Of a stretch of 64,000 nt of DNA, positions 43,004 to 51,137 are shown one piece after another (position 1 is the first letter of the stretch; each line of letters starts with the position of its first letter). Source of the stretch: UBA2862 sp045658005 (GTDB lineage Bacteria > Bacillota > Clostridia > Christensenellales > Aristaeellaceae); contig JAZOUD010000163.1 in NCBI GenBank assembly GCA_045658005.1, positions 1 to 64,000 of the forward strand, in the 5' to 3' direction. Made by a program: the position numbers and the translations under genes. The notes under the pieces were generated by a model, which saw only the letters and a program-made list of their open reading frames with translations, did no database searches and had not been told where the DNA came from.

Positions 43004-45394
43004 ATGGACAGAGAAGCGGCGCTGCGGGCGTATATCCAGGCGATCCTGCCGGAGCGGGAGGACTACCTGTACCAGCGCGCGCTGAACAAGGTGCGGGGGA
43101 TCACCCGGGGCATGAGCGCGGAGGAGGCAGAGGCCTACTACCGGGGCAAGGCCTTCGGCAACGCGCTGTACCACGTCCGCAAGGGGGACGAGGTCTACCA
43201 GGCGCTGCTGCGGGGTGAGCCGGGACAGGAGCGCTACGCGGCTGAGTTCGAGCGTCTCGCCCCGATGATCGCCCAGGATCTCCGGGACGGCAATCCCGTG
43301 GACCTGGCCTTCCTTCGCTCGGTGGACCGCAGCCATGTGAACCTGAAGAAGGCGCGCACGGCGCTGCGCCTTGTGAAGCAGCAGGCTCCCCGCAAGCTGC
43401 TGGAGGGCCAGGTGAAGCGCCTGGCGGACCAGTCCAGCGACAGGGTGGAGCGCTATCTGCTGAAGGCGGACCTGTCCCGGCTGGTGACCGATCCCTCAGT
43501 GGCGGACGTGTTGCCCTGGCTGATGGAGGGACCCTTCAACAAGGGCCTGAGCGTGGACGTGCTGGAGCGGGCCTGGCGGCCGAAGTCGCTGACCGGGGCG
43601 CTGCGGGGCGCGCTGTACCGCGACCACCCCGAGCTGGCGGCCTGCGGGCAGCTGCGCACCCCCGACGGCGGCACGGTGTCCGAGGCGCTGAAGCGGGATA
43701 TCCAGCAGGCGAAGGTCGCCATCTGCGCCCGCATGCGCCAGCGCTGGCCCCGGGAGCGCATCCAGCGGCTGCTGTCGTCCAACCCCTCGGTGCGCCAGCT
43801 GCAAAGGCAGGCGGACGCCACCTTCGGCAGGGCGAAGAAGCTGCGCTCGGCGCTTTTGAACGCCGTGCCGGAGCACTACCGGGACCTGTACCCGCTGGCC
43901 CGCCAGATGCGCCGCAAATTCATACTGCACCTGGGCCCCACCAACTCCGGCAAGACCTACGAGGGGGTCCAGCGGCTGCGCTACGCCCGCAACGGCATCT
44001 ACCTTGGGCCCCTGCGGCTGCTGGCCGCGGAGCAGTTCGAGACCCTGAACCGGGACGGCACGCCCTGCTCTCTGGTGACCGGCGAGGAGCAGATCCGGGT
44101 GCCCGACAGCCGGGTCCAGTCCTCCACGGTGGAGATGGCCGACCTGAAGGCGCGCTACGACGTGGCGGTGATCGACGAGTGCCAGATGATCGCCGACCGG
44201 GACCGTGGCAGCGCCTGGACCGCGGCGATACTGGGCCTGTGCGCCGACGAGATCCACGCCTGCGCCTCGCCGGACGCCGAGGGGCTGCTGAAGCGGATCA
44301 TCGAGGAGTGCGGCGACGAATTGGAGATCGTGCGCCACCGGCGCATGGTGCCGCTGGTGGCGGAGAAGGAGGGCTTTCGCTTCCCGGCGTCGGTGCGCAA
44401 GGGGGACGCGCTGATCGTGTTCTCGAAGGCCCGGGTCCACGCCGTGGCGGCGGAGCTGAAGCGCCAGGGCTGGCGGGTGTCGCTGATCTACGGCGCCCTG
44501 CCGCCGGACGTGCGAAGGGACCAGGCCGAGCGCTTCCACGAGGGGGATACCCAGGTGGTGGTGTCCACCGACGCCATCGCCATGGGCATGAACCTGCCCA
44601 TCCAGCGGGTGGTGTTCCTGGAGTCGGAGAAGTTCGACGGCGACATCACCCGGCCCCTGACCGACGCCGAGATCAAGCAGATCGCCGGTCGCGCCGGACG
44701 CTACGGCCAGTACGACGTGGGCTATGTGAACGCCTACGGCTTCAAGGGCATCGTGGCCCAGGCGCTGAACAAGCCGCTGTACGCGCTGACCGAGGCGGTC
44801 ATCAGCTTCCCGGAGTCGCTGCTGGGCCTGCCGCTGCCGCTGAGCCAGATCATCAACCAGTGGCTGGCCATGAAGGACAAGGGCTGCTTCTCCAAGGCGT
44901 CCACCGAGCGCATGGCGGCGCTGGCGGCCATGATGGAGACGCCGAAGACCGACAAGACGCTGCTCTACCGCTTCCTGTGCATCCCCTTCGACGAGACCGA
45001 CCCGGACCTGCTGGCCCGCTGGAAGGCCATGTACCGCGCCGAGTGCAATCGCGAACACATCGAGGTGGAAGCGGAGCTACCCTGGCCCCCGGAGCCGGAG
45101 GACTGCACCACCGCCATGCTGGACGGCCTCGAGGCCGACTACCGGCGCTGCGACCTCTACTATAACTATGCCCGGCTGTTCCTGGAGGACCCGGACGACG
45201 TGCTGGAGGAGATCCAGCGCCGCAAGGGGCTGATCTCCGAGGGCATCATCCACATCCTCTCCACCCAGAAGCTCCAGCAGCGCACCTGCCCCTCCTGCAA
45301 GGCGCCGCTGCCCTGGAACTGGCCCTATCGCGTCTGCGATGTGTGCCACGACCGGCAGCGGGGAAGGCGCAGGGGATGGGCGGAACGCGATTGA
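43004..45394 (+). CDS. Suv3-like DExH RNA helicase
   Basis: This 796-residue protein has a helicase core at about residues 300-600: Walker A GPTNSGKT at 311-318, DECQ at 391-394 and the motif VI-like QIAGRAGRYG near residue 555. The HLGPTNSGKTYE motif and ATPase layout match the mitochondrial Suv3 branch of superfamily 2, known for RNA degradosome work. The 300-residue N-terminal region is unrecognised and charged. A C-terminal CPSCK...CDVC pair may bind zinc. The ATG at 43004 follows GGAAGGCGG; an earlier TTG at 42968 has no ribosome site. It appears to be transcribed alone. Confidence 0.85.
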   Translation: MDREAALRAYIQAILPEREDYLYQRALNKVRGITRGMSAEEAEAYYRGKAFGNALYHVRKGDEVYQALLRGEPGQERYAAEFERLAPMIAQDLRDGNPVDLAFLRSVDRSHVNLKKARTALRLVKQQAPRKLLEGQVKRLADQSSDRVERYLLKADLSRLVTDPSVADVLPWLMEGPFNKGLSVDVLERAWRPKSLTGALRGALYRDHPELAACGQLRTPDGGTVSEALKRDIQQAKVAICARMRQRWPRERIQRLLSSNPSVRQLQRQADATFGRAKKLRSALLNAVPEHYRDLYPLARQMRRKFILHLGPTNSGKTYEGVQRLRYARNGIYLGPLRLLAAEQFETLNRDGTPCSLVTGEEQIRVPDSRVQSSTVEMADLKARYDVAVIDECQMIADRDRGSAWTAAILGLCADEIHACASPDAEGLLKRIIEECGDELEIVRHRRMVPLVAEKEGFRFPASVRKGDALIVFSKARVHAVAAELKRQGWRVSLIYGALPPDVRRDQAERFHEGDTQVVVSTDAIAMGMNLPIQRVVFLESEKFDGDITRPLTDAEIKQIAGRAGRYGQYDVGYVNAYGFKGIVAQALNKPLYALTEAVISFPESLLGLPLPLSQIINQWLAMKDKGCFSKASTERMAALAAMMETPKTDKTLLYRFLCIPFDETDPDLLARWKAMYRAECNREHIEVEAELPWPPEPEDCTTAMLDGLEADYRRCDLYYNYARLFLEDPDDVLEEIQRRKGLISEGIIHILSTQKLQQRTCPSCKAPLPWNWPYRVCDVCHDRQRGRRRGWAERD

Positions 45395-45600
45395 TGACGG
45401 GTGTTGTAAAAGCTTTATAAAATTTGACAAAAATGCGACAAAGCTGTAACATATTTTCCAATTTTTTGATGTATAATATTACCAACGACCATAATCCGGG
45501 CGGGCAGCGCATAAAAGAAAAGGGAAATGCCTGCGACCCGTTGGCCCAGGTCGACGCGGGCGCTCCGGATGCGGCAAGAATTTATGGGGAGGATATCAAC

Positions 45601-46104
45601 ATGAAGAGAATTCTCGCGGTTCTCCTGGCGGTGATGCTGCTTGTGGCGGCGATCCCCGCGGTGTCTGTGGCGGAGGAAGTCTCCTCCAATTCCTGTGATT
45701 GCGATTACGCGAAGGTTTACCGGGTCCATACCAACGGCGGCCGCCTGTACCTGCGCACGGGCCCCGGCACCGGCTACAGGATCATCACCTCGCTAAGCAA
45801 CGGCAAGCCCCTCAAGCTGATCCGCAAGTCCGGCAGCTGGTACAAGGTAAGGACCTTCGGCGGCACCACCGGCTGGGTCTCCAAGAAGTACGTCAAGGCT
45901 GGCGCCTATGCCGACGTGGACACCGCGTCCACCGGCCTGAACATCCGCAAGGGTCCCGGCACCTGCTACGGCATCAAGGGCAGCTTCGCCCACGGCACCC
46001 GTCACCTGCTGGCGACCAAGGTTTCCGGCAACTGGGCCTATGTGACGAAGAACTGCAAGTCTGGCTGGTGCTGCATGGATTACCTGGATTGGTGCCATTG
46101 CTGA
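45601..46104 (+). CDS. Secreted SH3-domain protein
   Basis: This 167-residue protein has signal peptide MKRILAVLLAVMLLVAA...SVAEE and two bacterial SH3 domains. The first spans about residues 38-98 (LYLRTGPGTGYRI, WYKVRTFGGTTGWVSKKYV) and the second about 105-160 (LNIRKGPGTCYGI, NWAYVTKNCKSGWCC). Such domains bind cell-wall peptides. Extra cysteines near both ends (NSCDCDY, WCHC) may form disulfides. No catalytic domain is attached. GGGGAGG precedes the ATG. An upstream extension of the frame lacks a start signal. TATAAT at 45472-45477 gives a leader of about 120 bases. Confidence 0.9.
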   Translation: MKRILAVLLAVMLLVAAIPAVSVAEEVSSNSCDCDYAKVYRVHTNGGRLYLRTGPGTGYRIITSLSNGKPLKLIRKSGSWYKVRTFGGTTGWVSKKYVKAGAYADVDTASTGLNIRKGPGTCYGIKGSFAHGTRHLLATKVSGNWAYVTKNCKSGWCCMDYLDWCHC

Positions 46105-46112
46105 CCTGAGTC

Positions 46113-46163
46113 AATGCCAATCAAAGAGCGGACGCGAATCGCGTCCGCTTTTTGATTGGCATT
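46113..46163. terminator. Bidirectional terminator
   Basis: A long stem of about 24 bp (AATGCCAATCAAAGAGCGG start, one G.U pair) lies between the convergent SH3-protein and aldo/keto reductase genes, with a T-run inside the right arm. Confidence 0.85.
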
Positions 46164-46173
46164 ATGTCTGTTT

Positions 46174-47319
46174 TCAGCACCCGAACAGCGCGGCGGCCTT
46201 TGCCATCCGTTCGGCGATCTTCACCTCAAAGGGGCAGCGCGCCTCGCAGCTGCGGCAGCCGACGCAGTCGGCGGCGGTGGGGCCGAGGGCGCGATAGTGC
46301 TCCCGCAGGCTCTGGGGCACACTGTCCTGCTGGACGGCCAGGTCGTAGAGCTTGTTGACCATGGCGATGTCGATCTCCATCGGACAGGGCTTGCAGTGGC
46401 CGCAGTAGGTGCATTGGCCCTTGTAGCTGTGCAGCGGCGCGGCGGCGATGACGGAGGCGTAATCCCGCTCGTCGGGCGAGGCGGTCTCGTAGGCCACGGC
46501 CCGGTCGATCTGTTCCACGGTGTCGTAGCCGCACAGGATCGAGGCCACCGCGGGCCGGGTCAGCGCGTAGTGGATCAGTTGGGCGGGGGTGAATACGGCC
46601 CCGAAGGGCGAGCGCTTTTCGTCGAACAGCGCGCCGCCGAAAAAGCCCTTCATCACGGTGATGCCCACGTCCCTTTCCTCGCACAGCCGGTACAGCGCCG
46701 AGCGCTGGGGGTCGATACCGCTGAGGGCAGGGTCGAAATTGCCCGAGAGCAGGTCCTCCAGGTTCTCCGTGGCCGGGTGCATGTCGAAGGCGGGGTTGAT
46801 GCTGAACAGTATCATCTCCACGAAGCCGGTCTCCACCGCGCGCCTGGCCATGACGGGGTTGTGGGTGCTCAGGCCGATGTGGCGGATGACGCCGTCCCTG
46901 TGCAGGGCATGGACGTAGTCGATGAAGGGACCGCTCATGGCGGCCTGCCAGTCGGCCTCGGAATCCACGTAGTGGATCATGCCCAGGTCGATGTATCCGC
47001 CGCCGATGCGCCCCAGCAGGTCCTCGAAGGCGGGCACGACCTGCGCCATGTTTCGGTCGCGCACGTACTGGCCGCCCTGCCAGGTGGAGCCGATGTGGCC
47101 CTGCACGAACCACTGGTCCCGGCAATCGGCGATGCCCTGGCCGATGATGTCCCGGGACTTGGGGTCCGGCATCCAGCAGTCGATGATGTTGATCCCCTTT
47201 TCGTGGGCGTGACGGATGAGGTTTACGGAGTGCTCGACGTCGTGGCGCTCCAGCCACTCCCCGCCGAAGCCCACTTCGCTGACCAGAAGGCCAGTCTTGC
47301 CGAGTCGTCTATAGTTCAT
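46174..47319 (-). CDS. Aldo/keto reductase with C-terminal 4Fe-4S ferredoxin domain
   Basis: This 381-residue protein has an AKR barrel at about residues 1-270 (MNYRRLGKTGLLVSEVGFGG start, GLSTHNPVMARRA mid-region). It is followed by a ferredoxin-like tail with CTYCGHCKPCPMEI and CVGCRSCEARCPF, two 4Fe-4S motifs. This fusion is widespread in anaerobic clostridia. The position of the usual AKR tyrosine reads as NIIDCWMPD rather than D-x-x-x-x-Y, so the canonical Tyr may be missing or shifted and chemistry may be unusual. It is monocistronic, between a terminator and a repeat-rich gap. Confidence 0.87.
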   Translation of the reverse strand: MNYRRLGKTGLLVSEVGFGGEWLERHDVEHSVNLIRHAHEKGINIIDCWMPDPKSRDIIGQGIADCRDQWFVQGHIGSTWQGGQYVRDRNMAQVVPAFEDLLGRIGGGYIDLGMIHYVDSEADWQAAMSGPFIDYVHALHRDGVIRHIGLSTHNPVMARRAVETGFVEMILFSINPAFDMHPATENLEDLLSGNFDPALSGIDPQRSALYRLCEERDVGITVMKGFFGGALFDEKRSPFGAVFTPAQLIHYALTRPAVASILCGYDTVEQIDRAVAYETASPDERDYASVIAAAPLHSYKGQCTYCGHCKPCPMEIDIAMVNKLYDLAVQQDSVPQSLREHYRALGPTAADCVGCRSCEARCPFEVKIAERMAKAAALFGC

Positions 47320-47381
47320 AAAATATAACTCCTTTCGGTAAATACTGATTTGTCGAGCTTTGCTCGATAAATCAGTATTCA

Positions 47382-47412
47382 GGGGTTAGGTTTTAGGTTT
47401 TAGGGGTTAGGG
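47382..47412. repeat. Heptanucleotide repeat tract (GGNNTTA type)
   Basis: GGGGTTA, GGTTTTA, GGTTTTA and GGGGTTA follow one another without gaps, then GGG. Similar 7-base tracts occur at 51108-51137, 62153-62180, 63210-63226 and 63345-63365. Confidence 0.7.
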
Positions 47413-47427
47413 AAAACAGCGGCGTAT

Positions 47428-47644
47428 CCAAAGCCTTCCCCAGCGACCGAAGGGAGCGGGTCAGGGGAAGGTGGGCCGCCGCTTGCGGCGGGTCGGAAGA
47501 GGTCGGTCCCCCTGCGGTAACGATGGTTTGGGCGTTTCCTCTCAGGAGAACGACCTCATCCGTCTTTCAGCAAAAACGCAAGCGTTTTCGCCGAAATCCA
47601 CCTTCCCCTGAACCGGCAGCTTCGCTGCCTGGGGAAGGCTTTGG
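47428..47644. repeat. Nested inverted-repeat (MITE-like) element with CCTTCCCC arms
   Basis: CCAAAGCCTTCCCCAG (47428-47443) and CTGGGGAAGGCTTTGG (47629-47644) are perfect 16-bp inverted repeats. Inside them TCAGGGGAAGGTGG (47461-47474) and CCACCTTCCCCTGA (47598-47611) are perfect over 14 bp. Each arm can also fold on itself. GGGGAAGG-type repeats are common between genes in gut clostridia, as I recall. No transposase is encoded. Confidence 0.7.
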
Positions 47645-47673
47645 GAGGCCGCGTCTCCCCGACAAATCAGAAT

Positions 47674-48384
47674 TTACAGCGGTCTCTTCTCCACCGTCCC
47701 GGCCCGCCTTGGATACTTCCGGGGGGTGGGGGCGGTCTTTGCGATCCAGGCGGCCCGGTGGTTCCAGTCCCGGCCGGGGATGGCGAGGGGCTGCACGCGC
47801 TCGACTTCGCCGCCCAGCAGCTGCAGGGCGTTTTCGGCCCGGGCCAGCTTCTCGTCAAGGCCCGGACCCTTCAGCGCCAGCATATGCCCGCCCACTTTGA
47901 CCAAGGGCAGCATATATTCGCACAGCACGTTCATCGGGGCCACCGCCCGGGCGACGGCCAGGTCGAAGCCCTCCCGCAGCCCCTCCCGCCGGGCCGCGTC
48001 CTCGGCCCGCAGGTGCAGCGCCTCGGCGTTCAGGCCGAGACGGTCGATGACGCCCCGCAGGAAATCCACCCGCTTGCCCAGGGCGTCCACCAGCGTGAAG
48101 CGGGTGTCCGGCAGCATGATGGCCAGCGGTATGCCGGGAAAGCCCGCGCCGGAGCCCACGTCCACGGCGGTGCCCACCTTGGGGAAGCTCCCTGCCAGCG
48201 GGGAAATGCAGTCCAGATAATTGCGGTCCACGGCCTCGGCGGGGTCCTCCGGCACCCGGGTCAGGTTCATGCGGGCGTTGGCTTCGACGAGCATATCATG
48301 GTAAATATTGAATTGTCCGGCCTGCCCCTGGCTCATGGGGATGCCCATGGCGGCGGCGCGCTCCAACAGCAATGATGTAAGCAT
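47674..48384 (-). CDS. rsmG: 16S rRNA (guanine527-N7)-methyltransferase RsmG
   Basis: This 236-residue SAM-dependent methyltransferase shows the RsmG signature: NLTRVPEDPAEAVDRNYLDC near residue 40, DVGSGAGFPGIPLAI near residue 75 and ARAVAPMNVLCEYMLPL near residue 135. The C-terminal TPRKYPRRAGTVEKRPL is the classical RsmG ending. It methylates G527 in the 530 loop of 16S rRNA. It starts four bases after the pyrophosphatase stop, so the two genes are probably coupled. Its TAA stop lies within the dispersed CTGATTTGTCG repeat. Confidence 0.95.
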   Translation of the reverse strand: MLTSLLLERAAAMGIPMSQGQAGQFNIYHDMLVEANARMNLTRVPEDPAEAVDRNYLDCISPLAGSFPKVGTAVDVGSGAGFPGIPLAIMLPDTRFTLVDALGKRVDFLRGVIDRLGLNAEALHLRAEDAARREGLREGFDLAVARAVAPMNVLCEYMLPLVKVGGHMLALKGPGLDEKLARAENALQLLGGEVERVQPLAIPGRDWNHRAAWIAKTAPTPRKYPRRAGTVEKRPL

Positions 48385-48388
48385 GAGA

Positions 48389-50005
48389 TCAGCCCCAGAA
48401 CACCGACAGCGCGGGTATGACCTGCTTCTTGCGGGAGAGTATGCCCGGCAGGAAGGCCTGGTTGCCGTCCGGGCGCACGTTGAAGGCCTGGGCGATCACA
48501 TCCGGCGAACCCAGGAACAGCAGCTGGCTGCCCTCCTGGAGCATGTCGGTGATCAGGAACAGCATCAGGTCGTACTTGCGCTCCTCCATGCGCGCCTGCA
48601 TGGCCTCCAGGAAGGCCTCCCGGCGCTTCAGCACCCGGTCGGAATCCAGCGTCACCACCTGGCCCACGCCCAGCGTGTGGCCGGAGATCATGAACTCCTT
48701 GTAGTCCTGGAACAGTATGTCGTCCGGGGACTTGTCGTCGCTGGTGGAGGCGGAGAAGATCATCTGCCCCAGGGCGTCCAGCGATTCGTGGGCGATGGAG
48801 GCCATGCGCTCGGCCATCTGTCGGTCTCTGGGGGTACAGGTGGGGGATTTGAACATCAGCGTGTCGGAGATGATGGCGCAGGTGATCAGCCCCGCCATGC
48901 GGGTGCCGGGCATCAGGCCGCGCTCCATGAACATGCCGGCGATGATGGTGGCGGTGCTGCCCACGGGCTCGTTGCGCATGTAGATGGGGTTGCCGGTCTG
49001 CACATCGGCCAGGCGGTGGTGGTCGATGATCTCCAGGATCTCGGCCTGCTCCAGCCCGGGCACGGACTGGGACACCTCGTTGTGGTCCACCAGCACCACC
49101 CGCTTGCGCCGGGGCTTGAGCAGGTGGATGCGGCTGAGCATGCCCACCACGCGGTTGTCGTCGTCCACCACGGGGAAGGCCCGGTGCTTGTTGTCCTGGG
49201 CCATCTGGCGCACGTCGTCCACGTAGTCCGAAAGCCGCGCCGGGCACAGCTCGGAGGTGCGGCACACCCGCCACACCGGCACCGACTGGAAGATCATCCG
49301 GGCGGCGCGATAGGGCTCCTGGGGGGTGGATATGACCAGGCTGCTCAGGGGCAGCTCCCGGGCCTCCTCGGGCACGGCGGCCTGGCACACCACCACGCAG
49401 GGCACCTTCGCCCTCAGGGCGTCCAGTATCACGTCGGGCTGGTTGCCGCAGACCAGCACCGTGTCGGGGGAGAGGTTGATGGCCTCCTCGCCGTTGGCCG
49501 GCAGGGCGATGGTCACCCGGCCGGATACGCTGTTGGTGGGGGTCTGGGCGTCCAGCACGATGCTACCCTCCAGTGCGCTGACCAGGTTGAACACGGGGAT
49601 GTCCTCGATGACCGGGTTCAGCACCGAATTCATGTCCTGGGCGGCGATGGTGTTGGTGGACAGCATGCCGAACAGCGTGCCGTCGTCCTCCACCACGGGC
49701 AGGGCCACGGTGTTCTCGTCCCGGTGCAGCAGCTGCCAGGCACGGTCCACCGTGGCGGCCTTGTTCAGCGCCGGGGGCGTATCGTAGTTCAGGTCGCTGA
49801 CCTGGGTGCGCAGGTCGTGGATCAGCACCGGGGGCTCGAAGCCGAATCGGTCCAGCACCAGCTGGGTCTCGTCGCTGATGCGCCCCAGGCGCGCGGCCAC
49901 GTATTCCCGGTCGCCCAGGGCTGTGCGCAGCTGGGCATAGGCCATGGCCGAGACGATGGAATCGGTATCGGGGTTGCGGTGGCCTGTGACATAGATGGGT
50001 TCCAT
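48389..50005 (-). CDS. ppaC: Manganese-dependent inorganic pyrophosphatase with CBS and DRTGG domains
   Basis: This 538-residue family-II pyrophosphatase has the N-terminal DHH motifs GHRNPDTDS near residue 8 and the later DHH triad in IIDHHRLADV near residue 300. An insertion of about 170 residues between them contains two CBS motifs (ALPVVEDDGTLFGMLS and AFPVVDDDNRVVGMLSRIHL) and a DRTGG-like domain. That is the layout of adenine-nucleotide-regulated CBS-PPases. The C-terminal DHHA2 domain ends RKKQVIPALSVFW. It hydrolyses pyrophosphate. GGAGGTGACGCC precedes the ATG at 50005. Confidence 0.93.
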   Translation of the reverse strand: MEPIYVTGHRNPDTDSIVSAMAYAQLRTALGDREYVAARLGRISDETQLVLDRFGFEPPVLIHDLRTQVSDLNYDTPPALNKAATVDRAWQLLHRDENTVALPVVEDDGTLFGMLSTNTIAAQDMNSVLNPVIEDIPVFNLVSALEGSIVLDAQTPTNSVSGRVTIALPANGEEAINLSPDTVLVCGNQPDVILDALRAKVPCVVVCQAAVPEEARELPLSSLVISTPQEPYRAARMIFQSVPVWRVCRTSELCPARLSDYVDDVRQMAQDNKHRAFPVVDDDNRVVGMLSRIHLLKPRRKRVVLVDHNEVSQSVPGLEQAEILEIIDHHRLADVQTGNPIYMRNEPVGSTATIIAGMFMERGLMPGTRMAGLITCAIISDTLMFKSPTCTPRDRQMAERMASIAHESLDALGQMIFSASTSDDKSPDDILFQDYKEFMISGHTLGVGQVVTLDSDRVLKRREAFLEAMQARMEERKYDLMLFLITDMLQEGSQLLFLGSPDVIAQAFNVRPDGNQAFLPGILSRKKQVIPALSVFWG

Positions 50006-50033
50006 GGCGTCACCTCCTGTGTCGTATAGACCC

Positions 50034-50062
50034 ATTATAACACATTTTTTGGCGCCGGAGAA
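50034..50062 (-). promoter_or_regulatory. Promoter of ppaC-rsmG
   Basis: On the minus strand TTCTCC, a 17-base spacer and a perfect TATAAT lie 28 bases before the ppaC start. Confidence 0.6.
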
Positions 50063-50488
50063 GGGGGAGAGGGGGAATATTGTGCGTTTGCCGGAGGGGA
50101 CCTTCACCGGCGGGACCGCCGCTCCCGGACGTCAAATTTCGACAGCATTGTGCGGAAAACATAATGGCGAGGCGATTTGTTTCGACACACAGATTAACAA
50201 ACCGGAGTCTTTTACCCGGAAACGGATAAGCCCGGAAGCCCGAAAGGCAGGGGCGAACAGGGCGGGGAGCCGCCGGGCGGCGAACTGACCGGCGGAGGGG
50301 CCCCGGCGGTTTGTTAAGTCGACCGGAGTCGATTGTTAATTGGACTGGCGCGCAGCTTTTCCGGGGATTGTGACGGCATTGTGACGCGCCTGCCCTTCGG
50401 ATGGAGGCGGCGCAGGGCGCCGCCAGCGGCGCGGGCCGCCTGGGGCAGATACAGACCGAAGTCTACATTAAAAAATGGGGATAATAAT

Positions 50489-50540
50489 AATCAGGTCCCC
50501 GAAAAAAGGCGAATTTTCGCCCTTTTTCGGGGACCTGATT
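50489..50540. terminator. Long palindrome, probable terminator
   Basis: AATCAGGTCCCCGAAAAA and TTTTTCGGGGACCTGATT arms with GGCGAA/TTCGCC inside form a nearly perfect stem of about 24 bp next to the stop of the membrane protein gene at 50550. It could end transcription of that gene on the minus strand. It also resembles a REP-type repeat. Confidence 0.65.
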
Positions 50541-50549
50541 CCTTCACAC

Positions 50550-51086
50550 TCAGTGCCCCTTGAACAGCTTCGGCCGCAGCTTCCGCACGTACACGATGAG
50601 CATGATGTTCAGCAGGCGGTCATAGAGCACCAGCGTCACGTTGGCCAGCAGTATGAACGCCACCAGCATGACCCGGCTCATCTCCCTGTACTCGGCGATG
50701 ATCTGGTCCATCCGAAAGACATAGAAGATCAGCGCTGCCATCGCCCCGGCGCAGGCGTTCCATAACAGCAGCTTCACCGGCAGCCCCTTCCAGCCCGGCA
50801 GCCTGGCGTCCAGCGTCCACTTCATCGCCGGATACCAGCCCAGGAAGGCGAACAGCAGCGCCGCCTCCTTGTCCGCGCAGAGCATCAGGCCCAGGGCGCT
50901 GACCGCCAGCCAGGCCCCCAGGGCCATGCGCCGCCCGCCCTCCACCAGCACGGGGATCATGACGATCCCGGCCAGGGCGGGGCCGACGAAGGTGGCGGCG
51001 GGGATCACGCCGCCCATCAGCAGTATGGCCGTCGCCAGCGCCACCATCATGCCGCTGATGGCCACGCGGCGGGTTTGCTTGTTCAT
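50550..51086 (-). CDS. Small integral membrane protein, ECF S-component-like
   Basis: This 178-residue protein has five or six hydrophobic segments and begins with a basic MNKQTRRVAISGMMVALATAIL. That resembles the start of ECF transporter S components and of related DUF2232-like membrane proteins. No ligand-specific motif was recognised. It lies downstream of the short-chain dehydrogenase gene on the same strand, separated by a 51-base gap made largely of heptamer repeats. Function is unassigned. Confidence 0.72.
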   Translation of the reverse strand: MNKQTRRVAISGMMVALATAILLMGGVIPAATFVGPALAGIVMIPVLVEGGRRMALGAWLAVSALGLMLCADKEAALLFAFLGWYPAMKWTLDARLPGWKGLPVKLLLWNACAGAMAALIFYVFRMDQIIAEYREMSRVMLVAFILLANVTLVLYDRLLNIMLIVYVRKLRPKLFKGH

Positions 51087-51107
51087 GGCGTTTACTCCTC
51101 GCTTTCC

Positions 51108-51137
51108 CCTAAATCCTAAATCCTAAATCCTAATCCC
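51108..51137. repeat. Heptanucleotide repeat tract (CCTAAAT type)
   Basis: CCTAAAT is repeated three times, followed by CCTAATCCC. It fills most of the gap between the membrane protein and dehydrogenase genes and ends just before the dehydrogenase stop. Confidence 0.75.

Larger units (their letters stand above)
47320..47673. other. Intergenic region made of nested repeats
   Basis: This 354-base gap has no supported gene. It is occupied by the CTGATTTGTCG inverted-repeat pair, heptamer repeats and an internal inverted-repeat element. Confidence 0.7.
47338..47677. repeat. Inverted-repeat element with CTGATTTGTCG ends
   Basis: The ends GTAAATACTGATTTGTCG (47338-47355) and CGACAAATCAGAATTTAC (47660-47677) match at 17 of 18 positions as inverted repeats. 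A second, internal arm makes a 17-bp hairpin at 47341-47379. The right end overlaps the rsmG stop codon. The same ends recur at 7.1 kb and 63.2-63.4 kb. The interior carries the heptamer tract and the nested element listed separately. Confidence 0.7.
50006..50549. other. Intergenic region without a recognised gene
   Basis: The left end holds the ppaC promoter and the right end a 52-base palindrome. The 425 bases between them carry no supported gene, only some order: CCGGAGTC appears twice (about 50202 and 50323), each near a TTAACAA or TTGTTAA stretch, and ATTGTGACG is directly repeated at 50367-50387. GC is high. I see no known RNA family. Confidence 0.6.

Noticed and set aside
45478..45600. 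A cyclic-dinucleotide riboswitch in the leader of the SH3-protein gene
   Set aside because: Genes for wall proteins often have such leaders, but the conserved core motifs of the c-di-GMP and c-di-AMP classes could not be found here.
47382..47412. Telomere-type sequence implying a linear replicon end
   Set aside because: The tracts are short, internal, occur at several sites on both strands, and are flanked by ordinary genes.
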